5,499 nt of DNA from Chloroflexota bacterium (GCA_017885485.1 JAFNFZ010000321.1:1-5499); one strand, 5' to 3'; shown: positions 1-5,490, counted from the first letter of the stretch. Notes: a model not told the origin generated them from the sequence alone. Program-made: numbers and translations.

Positions 1-315
1 GAGGAACGTGGCATCCCGACCGGATTGAGCGCAAGGGAACCTACCATCACCTGGTGCGCGGGCGGGTCCTTTCACTCGGCATGCGCTCGAGCCTGATGCC
101 GTTGTTCGGCGTTGGCGGCTACCGCCTGGAACTTGAGATTGAAAATCGTGGTCAGGACACGGTGAGGCTGTCCGCAAGCCACTCGTTGTCCGCGGGCCCC
201 CCGGGGTTCCTTCCCTTGTCCGGGTGGGAGTGGATGCCGGCTCCTGGGTGTCGGGGGCTGCTTCGGGTCCTTCACACTGTGAAGGATCTATGGTGGCGGT
301 GGGTTCGTCTGACAT
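1..315 (-). CDS. Gene after the portal, partial and apparently frame-disrupted; possible capsid scaffold remnant
   Basis: An ATG at 315-313 follows the portal stop by three bases and has AGGAGG (329-324) eight bases upstream, so translation very likely starts here. The start frame stays open to the window edge, but only its first 33 or so residues look natural: an acidic, Pro/Thr-rich run beginning MSDEPTATIDPSQ. From about 215 to 155 the next frame has the strong G/C third positions of the other genes (reading PADNEWLADSLTVS, then stop at 154-152). From about 155 to 72 the remaining frame looks best (FNLKFQAVAANAEQRHQ, stop at 74-72). Acidic start, helical Ala/Glu/Gln stretch and position after the portal would suit a scaffolding protein, but that is inference. 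Read as a single gene it has two shifts, from decay, base-call errors or recoding at a G run. The true left end is outside the window or undecidable. Confidence 0.45.
   Translation of the reverse strand, partial: MSDEPTATIDPSQCEGPEAAPDTQEPASTPTRTREGTPGGPRTTSGLRTASPCPDHDFQSQVPGGSRQRRTTASGSSACRVKGPARAPGDGRFPCAQSGRDATFL
268..286. repeat. Perfect 9+1+9 inverted repeat
   Basis: TCCTTCACACTGTGAAGGA is a perfect inverted repeat with a single central base. It lies 27 bases inside the gene after the portal. The one-base centre makes it a poor RNA hairpin loop as drawn, though opening one or two inner pairs would allow a 7 to 8 pair stem; no U run follows, so it is not a classical terminator. It could be a dimeric regulator site or chance. 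Confidence 0.55.
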
Positions 316-318
316 GGG

Positions 319-1689
319 CTAGTCCTCCTTTTCTGGTGATATATCCCTGGGCGCTGACGGCGGGCGGATGTCCAGCCTGGCGTTGGGGTAGGCCTGGACG
401 ATCATCTCAGTCTCCTCCAGCCACTCGGCGAACTCGGCTTCGGGGTCGAGGACGCCCAGGTCGTTCATGGCCCCGCGGCGGGACCTGAGGCCGGCGGTGA
501 CCAGTTGGGCCTGGGTCTTGGACTGCTTGTCCCTGTCCTCGGGCAGCATCTCGCCGAAGATGATCTCGGGCTCCAGCCCCTCGATGTCCAGTCCCGTGAA
601 GCGGTGGAGCATGGCCAGGACGATGGCATTGCGCTTGCGGTAGGCGGCGCTGCGGATGAGGCGCTTGCGCTTCACCTTCTGGATGAGGGAGTGCATCTCG
701 ATCTGCAGGGCGGTCCCGGAGAGGTCGCGGTTGGTGTCTCCGAAGGCGGCCCGTGGGGTTTCTGATATGTCGTGCAGGGCGCGGTAGACCAGTCCGATGT
801 AGTCGGTGTGCAGCCTGACTCCGCCTCCCTGAAGCAGGTCGAGAATATAGGCGCGGGAATCGGGCGGCAGGTTCCACAGGGCACCCGGCTCGACGGCGAT
901 GTCCTTCGATTCCTCGACATTCTCCAGAACGGCGATGGGGTTGCCGGAGACTTCGAGGATCCTGGACAGCTGGGAGAAGGCCCGGTTGAGCTCCTGCTGG
1001 GGGAAGATCATGGGCTCGATGTCGGAGACGCCCCAGATCTCCTTGGGCTTCTTCAGATTGGGGAAGAGGACGAAGGGGATGAGGCCGTAGGGGTTGGCGA
1101 TGTGGGTCATGGCCTGGTTGGCGATGAACAGGGTGAAGGTGTCGTCCGTCCAGTCCTCGATGACCGTCTGAGGGCCTTCGGACTGGAAGCTGTGGAGCAG
1201 GTGGAGGTCGTTCGCCTGCAGCTGGTAGCGGGTGACGATGCGGGTGATGTCCTGGGGGTCGTCTCCGCGGGTCCAGGCCCAGAGTCCCTGGGGATCGGGC
1301 GCGGTGATGCGGACTCTCTCACGGGCGGTGTCCCAGGTGACCTTGTAGCAAGCGTCGCCCAGGATGGCGCAGTCCACCTCGGTGTCCAGGTCCAGGATGT
1401 CCAGGCTGTTGTCCAGATAGACCTGCCGCAGGGCAGCTTCGGCTTTGGCCGCGGCCTCGGTGCGGTCCTCCTGAGGCGGATTGATGCTGTAGCTCATATT
1501 GGCCATGAGGTAGCTGGTGGTCTTGTCGATGAAGGCCTTGATGTAGTTGAAGGTCAGCTGGCGGCGGCGCGGGTCGGTGTAAGGCCACTGGTTGCCGGCG
1601 TAGAGATCGAGATAGCGCTTGTAGCGGGTCATGCGCGCCTGGTCGAGGGTATTCAGCATGCCGGGCAGGGTTTCGTCAGCTTTGGACAT
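319..1689 (-). CDS. Phage portal protein, SPP1 Gp6 type
   Basis: This 456-residue protein should form the dodecameric ring at the unique capsid vertex through which DNA is packaged and later ejected, docking the terminase and then the tail. Seen directly: an N-terminal block with YLDLYAGNQWP (26-36) and LTFNYIKAFIDKTTSYLM (45-62); a central NPYGLIPFVLFPN (199-211); an amphipathic helical region around 225-250; GDTNRDLSGTALQIE (317-331), the SG-x-AL signature; then a basic stretch KVKRKRLIR (338-346) and an acidic tail. These and the length match the Gp6-like portal family. The reading frame is open upstream to 1860, but that extension is Thr/Pro/Ala-rich and overlaps the 92-residue gene. The ATG at 1689 has GGAGGAGG seven bases upstream, so it is chosen. 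It overlaps the preceding gene by 14 bases. No broken motif was seen. Confidence 0.92.
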   Translation of the reverse strand: MSKADETLPGMLNTLDQARMTRYKRYLDLYAGNQWPYTDPRRRQLTFNYIKAFIDKTTSYLMANMSYSINPPQEDRTEAAAKAEAALRQVYLDNSLDILDLDTEVDCAILGDACYKVTWDTARERVRITAPDPQGLWAWTRGDDPQDITRIVTRYQLQANDLHLLHSFQSEGPQTVIEDWTDDTFTLFIANQAMTHIANPYGLIPFVLFPNLKKPKEIWGVSDIEPMIFPQQELNRAFSQLSRILEVSGNPIAVLENVEESKDIAVEPGALWNLPPDSRAYILDLLQGGGVRLHTDYIGLVYRALHDISETPRAAFGDTNRDLSGTALQIEMHSLIQKVKRKRLIRSAAYRKRNAIVLAMLHRFTGLDIEGLEPEIIFGEMLPEDRDKQSKTQAQLVTAGLRSRRGAMNDLGVLDPEAEFAEWLEETEMIVQAYPNARLDIRPPSAPRDISPEKED

Positions 1690-1954
1690 CGCTGAACCTC
1701 CTCCAGACGGCGAGGGTGAATTCGCCGGCGTAGACCAGGTTGTAGCCAGTGGGGGCGTAGGGGCTGTCGGGGTCGTCACAGTGGGCGAGGCGGTGTCCCT
1801 CGAAGGGGCTGTGCGTGTGCCAGCGGCGGCAGTACTTGCAGTACACGCGATAGTACTCACCGGAGGCGAGGTATGCCTTGAGGGTGGGGGCGTCTTCCCG
1901 AAAACCGTATGGCCCTACGGTGGGAACGTGGCGTTTCTGGCGTTGTTTAGTCAT
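1676..1954 (-). CDS. Small Cys/His-rich, probably zinc-binding protein of unknown function
   Basis: A 92-residue protein lies between the large terminase and portal genes. Its start ATG overlaps the terminase end by eight bases and has AGGAGG five bases upstream; its end overlaps the portal start by 14 bases, so the three are probably translated together. The centre reads YCKYCRRWHTHSP then FEGHRLAHCDD, giving Cys39, Cys42, His46, His48, His54, His58 and Cys59, enough to hold one metal ion, followed by SPYAPTGYNLVYAG (64-77). I recall this WHxH...GHRxAHC...SPYxxTGY pattern from uncharacterised proteins of high-GC bacteria and their mobile elements; no function is known to me. It lacks the paired CxxC and His-Asn-His layout of an HNH nuclease. 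The first 15 residues are basic, which would suit nucleic-acid binding. A packaging or head-assembly role is only suggested by position. Confidence 0.82.
   Translation of the reverse strand: MTKQRQKRHVPTVGPYGFREDAPTLKAYLASGEYYRVYCKYCRRWHTHSPFEGHRLAHCDDPDSPYAPTGYNLVYAGEFTLAVWRRFSDVQS
1697..1704 (-). promoter_or_regulatory. Ribosome-binding site of the portal gene
   Basis: On the minus strand GGAGGAGG lies seven bases before the ATG at 1689-1687. It sits inside the end of the 92-residue gene. It decides the portal start: the longer reading frame, open to 1860, would add a low-complexity 57-residue N terminus not expected for this family. Confidence 0.8.
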
Positions 1955-3278
1955 AACTGCCTCCTGTGGCTATCTTCGGCGGGTACTTCAGGGCCCAGGC
2001 GCAGAGGGCGATGGACATGAGGATGTCGTCGTGGCCGTCCGAGGGGTCCACGAAGAAATTGAGGGTCTGGCTGGGGCGGTACTGAGAGCGGGCCAGGCGG
2101 AGCTGGTTGAAGGCCTGGGCGTGCTCGGCCGATCCGTCAGGTGACCATAGTCTGATATTGCCCTGGTTGACGGTGGTGAGCAGATGGAAACCAAGCTCGG
2201 ACTTGGAGACCTGGGTGAACTTGAAGGGCATGACGCGGGGGCCCAGTTGCCTGTAGAGGTAGTCGTAGGTCGGCTCGCCGATGCCGGTGGCGTCCACCAC
2301 CAGGCGGCGGCAGCGCCAGAGCTTGAGGATATGGAGGAGCTGTGGCCAGAGGTCGGTGTGCCGCGTGCCCAGCCAGGTGTAGATATTGAGGATCTGCGCT
2401 TCCTGCCTGGCTGTCATCCTGGCGATGGTGAGGGCGGTGGAGTCGCGTGAAGGGCTGGCGCGGTCGGTGGTCTCCTCCTGTCCGGCCAGGTCCAGTCCGG
2501 CGATGTGGGTTTCGCCTGAGTTAGGGCTGGTGAGGCGCGGGTGAGTGCCCATGAGCATGGCGAGCTGGGTATTGCTGATCAGTCGGCCTCCGCCGGCGAT
2601 GGGCAGCAGGGCGTACTGGGTGCGGAAGAGGGGATGGTCTTCTCCCAGCCGGGCGCGTTCGGACTCGACGTACTGGGCGTAGGCGGGATTGTGCCGGGCG
2701 ACTTCCTGCCAGTCATAGGCGAAATGCCTCTGGATGCCGTCCTTCTTCTGCAGCTCCAGGTTGGTCTGCTTGGCTTCCTCCAGGAGGGTGGTCTCGTCCC
2801 AGGTGGTCCCGTAGAGCACGGTGGTGCAGTTGGTGGGCGAGCCCATGGGGCGGAACTCCTTGGTGTACTTGTCCTTGCTGATGTCCTGGGCCTCGTCGAT
2901 CTCCAGCAAGATGTCGGCGGTGTGGCCGACGACGTTGGCCGACTCGTCGGCGGAGAGGAAGACGCAGCGGGCCGGCCCCAGATGGACGATATAGCCCAGT
3001 TCGGAGCGGTAGAAAAGGGCGAAGCCCCAGTCGTCGAGGCGCTGCTTCAGGCGCTCCATGGAGATCACAGTCTGCGGCTTGAAGGTGGGCGATGCCTTGA
3101 TGATGGTGCCGCCTTTGCCCATGTGGGCGGTGAGCAGGGTGAGCTCGATGATGGCGGAGAGCTCGTTCTTGCCTCCCTGTCGGGCGATCTCCACGGAGAG
3201 GGTCAGGCCGCGGCGGTTCATCACCGAGTCGGTCACGGCGCGGGCGATGTCGAGCTGGTAGGGTCTGAGCTTGATCAT
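1947..3278 (-). CDS. terL: Phage terminase large subunit (packaging ATPase and nuclease)
   Basis: A 443-residue motor protein that cuts concatemeric phage DNA and drives it through the portal using ATP. The N-terminal ATPase domain shows a Walker A-like EIARQGGKNE (30-39), Walker B ILLEIDEAQDI (123-133) with catalytic Glu129, and the coupling motif VLYGTTWDE (154-162). The C-terminal RNase H-like nuclease domain shows the expected acidic residues: Asp263 in IAGLDLAG, Asp329 in LVVDATGIGEP, and Asp417/Asp418 in GHDDILMS. Length is normal and all core motifs are present, so it should be functional. The P-loop ends in Asn38 where most P-loops have Ser or Thr. The ATG overlaps the small-subunit stop as ATGA, and no strong ribosome site stands at good distance, so translation is probably coupled. 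The stop codon overlaps the start of the 92-residue gene. Confidence 0.96.
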   Translation of the reverse strand: MIKLRPYQLDIARAVTDSVMNRRGLTLSVEIARQGGKNELSAIIELTLLTAHMGKGGTIIKASPTFKPQTVISMERLKQRLDDWGFALFYRSELGYIVHLGPARCVFLSADESANVVGHTADILLEIDEAQDISKDKYTKEFRPMGSPTNCTTVLYGTTWDETTLLEEAKQTNLELQKKDGIQRHFAYDWQEVARHNPAYAQYVESERARLGEDHPLFRTQYALLPIAGGGRLISNTQLAMLMGTHPRLTSPNSGETHIAGLDLAGQEETTDRASPSRDSTALTIARMTARQEAQILNIYTWLGTRHTDLWPQLLHILKLWRCRRLVVDATGIGEPTYDYLYRQLGPRVMPFKFTQVSKSELGFHLLTTVNQGNIRLWSPDGSAEHAQAFNQLRLARSQYRPSQTLNFFVDPSDGHDDILMSIALCAWALKYPPKIATGGSYD

Positions 3279-3640
3279 AGCTGCGACTCGATCACCTTCA
3301 CTCCCAGGGGTACGGCGACGTCCCTGAGGACGGTCTTGATGGCGGCCTTGAGCGCGCCGTGCTGCTCCGGCGTGATGTGATGGCGGGTGCGCATGAGGCG
3401 GGTCAGCACCGTGACGGCCTCGAGCTGCAGGTCGATGCGGTCGGGGTGCATCGTGATGATCTGCCGCAGCTTCAGGCGCAGCAAGGCGATCTCCTCGTCG
3501 AGGCCCTGGACCTCGCGGGCCTGCTCCATTTCCAGCTTCTCGGTCTCATCGAGCACCCTGGCGTAGAAGCCGTGCTTGACGGCGTTCCTATTGCCTGGCT
3601 GTCCGCCGCGGTTTCTTCTTGGTTCTGTCTGGTTCTGCAC
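3275..3640 (-). CDS. Probable phage terminase small subunit
   Basis: A 121-residue protein directly before and overlapping the large terminase gene (ATGA, four bases), the usual place for the small subunit, which recognises phage DNA and feeds it to the motor. The N terminus carries RGGQPGNRNAVKHGFYAR (11-28), a basic glycine-rich motif close to the GxPxGNxNAxKHGFY segment found at the start of many small-terminase-like proteins. Residues 31-63 form a charged helix with heptad-like leucines, and 70-120 are mostly helical, suiting an oligomer. The start is GTG at 3640-3638; no other plausible start lies before the conserved motif. A GGAG at 3657-3654 is 13 bases away, which is long, so coupling with the overlapping upstream 49-residue gene may help. 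The KHGFY motif also occurs in proteins not proven to be terminases, so the call rests partly on position. Confidence 0.75.
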   Translation of the reverse strand: MQNQTEPRRNRGGQPGNRNAVKHGFYARVLDETEKLEMEQAREVQGLDEEIALLRLKLRQIITMHPDRIDLQLEAVTVLTRLMRTRHHITPEQHGALKAAIKTVLRDVAVPLGVKVIESQL

Positions 3641-3737
3641 GGTTGTTGATGGTCTCCTTGACGAGGGATAGGACGATGGCGTGTGCGGCCAGGTCCATGC
3701 GGTTATTCTGGATGGCGGCCTTGATGACTGTTCGCAC
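3588..3737 (-). CDS. Small 49-residue basic protein, unknown function, nested between two genes
   Basis: A GTG at 3737-3735 lies six bases after AAAGGAGG (3751-3744), the best ribosome site in this part of the window. The frame runs 49 residues to TAG at 3590-3588 and has the G/C-rich third positions of true genes here (35 codons from the start mostly end in C or G). The protein begins MRTVIKAAIQNNRMDLAAHA, continues as a short amphipathic helix (AIVLSLVKETI, 20-30), and ends in a basic tail (TKKKPRRTARQ, 39-49) that could bind nucleic acid. It overlaps the preceding gene by 35 bases and the probable small terminase by 53, each in a different frame. I do not recognise a family. Because of its length and overlaps, automatic annotation may miss it. 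Its position before the terminase genes hints at a packaging link, which is inference only. Confidence 0.7.
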   Translation of the reverse strand: MRTVIKAAIQNNRMDLAAHAIVLSLVKETINNRAEPDRTKKKPRRTARQ

Positions 3738-3915
3738 TGGTGACCTCCTTTCCTGATTCGTGGCCGTTGCCGTTGCTGGGGATGAGGTTCACGATGCTGC
3801 CGTTGGGTAGCGCCTTGAGCATCTTCTCCATGCCGGCGAAGTAGGCGTTTATCTGGTCGAGGTGGGCCACCTCGATGCTGGCGTTGATCTGGATTGTGAG
3901 GTTGACCTGATTCAT
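3703..3915 (-). CDS. Small 70-residue hypothetical protein
   Basis: The ATG at 3915-3913 has AAAGGA six bases upstream, at the end of the preceding gene, whose stop is 11 bases away. The protein reads MNQVNLTIQINASIEVAHLD (1-20), an alternating polar and hydrophobic pattern that suggests beta strands, then a predicted helix with INAYFAGMEKMLKALPNG (22-39), then a polar Asn/Gly/Ser/His tail. The tail coincides with the ribosome site and start of the next small gene, so its composition may be constrained by that overlap. No motif, membrane segment or signal peptide is visible and I do not recognise a family. It sits in the integrase-to-terminase run of small genes. Confidence 0.72.
   Translation of the reverse strand: MNQVNLTIQINASIEVAHLDQINAYFAGMEKMLKALPNGSIVNLIPSNGNGHESGKEVTSANSHQGRHPE
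3744..3751 (-). promoter_or_regulatory. Strong ribosome-binding site revealing the 49-residue gene
   Basis: The minus strand reads AAAGGAGG followed by six bases and GTG at 3737. It lies inside the last third of the 70-residue gene and has no other start codon to serve, which is the main argument that the overlapping small frame is translated. Confidence 0.75.
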
Positions 3916-3926
3916 GTTCAGTCCTT

Positions 3927-4307
3927 TCAGTGCTTGACTATGTGGCCGTACTTGCCGCTGAGATACCTGTCGACGGGCTTGGGTGGCTGGCGGGGTTTCT
4001 CCGGCTTGGGAATCGGGCCTCTGGTGGTGACCAGGCTGCGGATGTACCCGGGCAGGTTCTTGATGGTGCCCGGCGGGCGGCTCAGGGCTCGGGCCAGGGC
4101 CTGACTGATGCGGTCGGCACCATGCTGGATGACGAAGGCGGCGGCGTTATCGAAGCCGAGGTCGGTGAGCTCGTCGATCAGTTGTTCGGGGGAAGCGCAG
4201 TCTGATGATAATGATGATCTCCTGGATGGGGATGTAGATATACCATCATCATCATGAATGTGCGCGCGCGCGTCATATGTAAGGGGGTTGGTCTTACTGT
4301 TGGTCAC
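3927..4307 (-). CDS. Hypothetical protein resembling the C-terminal region of replication-initiator-like proteins
   Basis: A 126-residue protein whose GTG start overlaps the integrase stop as GTGA; AGGAGG lies four bases upstream inside the integrase end, so the two are probably co-translated. Residues 1-38 are a polar linker with an acidic DDD (19-21) and a serine-rich run. Residues 39-88 look like a small helical domain: SPEQLIDELTDLGFDNAAAF, then GADRISQALARAL and IKNLPGYIRSLV. The rest is Pro/Lys-rich and ends RYLSGKYGHIVKH. The pattern of a ...LxDLGF... helical pair followed by ...IKNxxGYIxxL... and an ...Y..GKY...H end resembles, from memory, the tail of winged-helix replication or helicase-loading proteins of phages and integrative elements. 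The usual N-terminal DNA-binding domain is absent, so it may be a stand-alone or cut-down version. Function is not established. Confidence 0.75.
   Translation of the reverse strand: MTNSKTNPLTYDARAHIHDDDGISTSPSRRSSLSSDCASPEQLIDELTDLGFDNAAAFVIQHGADRISQALARALSRPPGTIKNLPGYIRSLVTTRGPIPKPEKPRQPPKPVDRYLSGKYGHIVKH
4203..4281. repeat. ATC/GAT trinucleotide runs in inverted orientation next to an alternating purine-pyrimidine tract
   Basis: GAT-rich bases at 4203-4218 face ATC-rich bases at 4243-4256. The minus-strand transcript could pair them as a stem of about 11 to 14 pairs with one or more G-U pairs and a loop of roughly 26 bases. Right beside it, 4258-4273 alternates purine and pyrimidine without a break (ATGTGCGCGCGCGCGT), followed by CATATGTA. 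Such a tract can form left-handed DNA under supercoiling. All of it lies in the linker-coding part of the 126-residue gene. Confidence 0.6.
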
Positions 4308-5281
4308 TCAGCCTCCTTTCTGTCGAGCATTCTGGACAGCGGACTGTGGGCGGCGTGCTGCTGGCGGTTGAGCTCGGAGTTGGTGTGGCAATAGACGTCC
4401 AGGGTGATAGAAGGTGTTTGATGGCCCAGGATCTCCGAGACTGACCTGATATTGGCGCCAGCGTTGATGGCCTGGGTGGCGAAGAAGTGCCGGAACTGGT
4501 GTGGGGTGATGCGGGGGATCCCCACGCGCTTGCAGACGGTCTTGATGGAGGCCCCGGCACGGTGGGCAGGCCAAGACAGTGACATCCGCCCTGGGAATAC
4601 GAAGTTGCTGTTGTGAGTGGCGAGCAGGTCGCTGATCGCCTGGGCGGTGGTCTGTGATATGGGAATGGTGCGCTCCTTGCGACCTTTGCCAAGGACGGTG
4701 ATATTGAGGCGGGCCAGATCGACGTCTGCTCGGCGCAAGTGCAGCACTTCGCTGATCCTGGGACCGGAATCGACGAGAATGAAGAGCAGTGCCCTGAGTC
4801 TGGGGCTGAGCTTGGGGTACTTGAGGAGCTTGGCGACATCCTCCGGGGCCGGAGCGGAGCGGCGGGTGGCGACGTACTTCGGGGTTGGCAGGGCGTCTGC
4901 GGGCACGGATGGGATTCCCCTTTCTGCGAGATAGATGAAGAAGCTTCGAAGAGCCTGGACGTACTGAAAGAGGGTGGCGGACTTCACGCGGGGTGCCAGG
5001 AAGGTGAAAAAGGTGTCGAGCTCGATCGCCGAGGGTGATGGGAAGGCGTCGAGAAGTCTGCATACGTGGTAGGAGTAGGCCTTGATCGTGTAGGGGCTCT
5101 TGCCCTCATTGGCAAGATGTTGTTTCCACGGGGCCAGGTAGGGACGGAGGTCGAGAGGAATGACCACGGTGTCGGTCTTCTGGGCCAGCGCCTGAATGAG
5201 GTCGGAGATCATGACCTGATGCTTGGCGTCAAGGGCCTGAAATTGACGCAAAAGGGATGTGAGGTCGATCTGGGGTGTCAA
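4304..5281 (-). CDS. int: Tyrosine recombinase / phage integrase
   Basis: A 325-residue site-specific recombinase expected to integrate and excise the phage genome through a phosphotyrosine link. Numbering from the longer ATG frame (339 residues), a SAM-like core-binding domain covers about 58-145 (PYLAPWKQHLANEGKSPYTI; FFIYLAERGIP). The catalytic domain follows at 160-325 with all residues present: Arg189 in DSGPRISEVLHL, Lys213 in LGKGRKERTIPI, His275 and Arg278 in TPHQFRHFFAT, His301 in LGHQTP and Tyr311 in LDVYCHT. The first 50 residues may be an arm-binding or linker region. The ATG at 5323 has no ribosome site. TTG at 5281 has GGAGG seven bases upstream and is preferred; the alternative adds 14 low-complexity residues. 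The gene is first in its transcription unit behind a good promoter and is coupled to the next gene through GTGA. It appears intact. Confidence 0.95.
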   Translation of the reverse strand: MTPQIDLTSLLRQFQALDAKHQVMISDLIQALAQKTDTVVIPLDLRPYLAPWKQHLANEGKSPYTIKAYSYHVCRLLDAFPSPSAIELDTFFTFLAPRVKSATLFQYVQALRSFFIYLAERGIPSVPADALPTPKYVATRRSAPAPEDVAKLLKYPKLSPRLRALLFILVDSGPRISEVLHLRRADVDLARLNITVLGKGRKERTIPISQTTAQAISDLLATHNSNFVFPGRMSLSWPAHRAGASIKTVCKRVGIPRITPHQFRHFFATQAINAGANIRSVSEILGHQTPSITLDVYCHTNSELNRQQHAAHSPLSRMLDRKEAE

Positions 5282-5288
5282 CTCCGAG

Positions 5289-5293
5289 CCTCC
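5289..5293 (-). promoter_or_regulatory. Ribosome-binding site favouring a TTG integrase start
   Basis: GGAGG on the minus strand stands seven bases before TTG (5281-5279). The ATG 42 bases further upstream (5323) has only a C-rich stretch in front of it. The weak TTG start may keep integrase synthesis low, which is an inference. Confidence 0.6.
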
Positions 5294-5358
5294 GCTAGGC
5301 GTTGTGGACGTGGGCAACCGCATGGGAGTTGACGGGGAAGTGGGACACGATGGGTGGT

Positions 5359-5388
5359 ATTGTAGGTAACCTGGTTTTCGGGGGTCAA
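5359..5388 (-). promoter_or_regulatory. Sigma-70 type promoter of the integrase transcription unit
   Basis: The minus strand has TTGACC at 5388-5383 (five of six consensus bases), an 18-base spacer, and TACAAT at 5364-5359 (five of six). Transcription would start near 5352, leaving a leader of about 70 bases to the preferred TTG or 28 to the ATG. An AGGTaACCT inverted repeat lies in the spacer next to the -10 element and could serve a repressor. Since downstream genes are packed without visible terminators, this promoter may serve the whole block. Confidence 0.68.
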
Positions 5389-5396
5389 TAGGAAAT

Positions 5397-5432
5397 GGTT
5401 ATGTTTGTGGTTATGTTTGTGGTTATGTTTTG
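5397..5432. repeat. Three tandem 12-base repeats upstream of the integrase promoter
   Basis: GGTTATGTTTGT occurs at 5397-5408 and 5409-5420, and a third copy at 5421-5432 differs only in its last two bases. Units follow each other directly, so binding sites would recur about every 1.1 helical turns. The array begins nine bases beyond the -35 element. Tandem repeats of this size in this place are typical of integrase arm sites, excisionase sites or regulator sites; the sequence does not say which. Confidence 0.8.
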
Positions 5433-5474
5433 CCCGCGCTGGGAGGGGCTCGGGGAATTTCAAAAGCGGCGCAT

Positions 5475-5490
5475 TAGGACTATAATCCTA
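5475..5490. promoter_or_regulatory. Imperfect palindrome with embedded TATAAT; possible operator, divergent promoter or attachment core
   Basis: TAGGACTATAATCCTA pairs with itself at seven of eight positions. It contains a perfect -10 element TATAAT on the plus strand (5481-5486), reading right, out of the window; the matching -35 position (TTTCAA, 5458-5463) is weak. The arms TAGGA/TCCTA with the inner CTATAA also look like a tRNA anticodon arm with one loop base missing (compare CTCATAA of CAT-anticodon tRNAs). An attachment site beside an integrase gene would be expected here, but this is speculative. Confidence 0.35.

Noticed and set aside
54..488. Plus-strand open frame crossing the portal end, considered because the minus-strand gene at 1-315 is untidy
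   Set aside because: Its second half is antisense to the portal C terminus and it has no ribosome site; the first part could not be linked to any family.
772..1695. Long plus-strand open frame of 307 codons opposite the portal gene
   Set aside because: It mirrors the portal codons, is Gly/Val/Asp-rich with no motif, and has no ribosome site. G/C-rich third positions of the real gene keep stops rare on the other strand.
1690..1860. Longer portal start
   Set aside because: The 57-residue extension is Thr/Pro/Ala low complexity and lies within the 92-residue gene; the ATG at 1689 has an excellent ribosome site.
2541..3380. Plus-strand open frame of 279 codons opposite the large terminase
   Set aside because: Same cause: antisense of a motif-complete terminase, with a Gly/Val/Leu-rich composition.
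5397..5432. CRISPR array
   Set aside because: The three units are 12 bases long and abut with no spacers.
5278..5463. Minus-strand frame encoding HNHKHNHKHN
   Set aside because: The His/Asn pattern is just the 12-base DNA repeat read as codons; it lacks a ribosome site and overlaps the integrase promoter.
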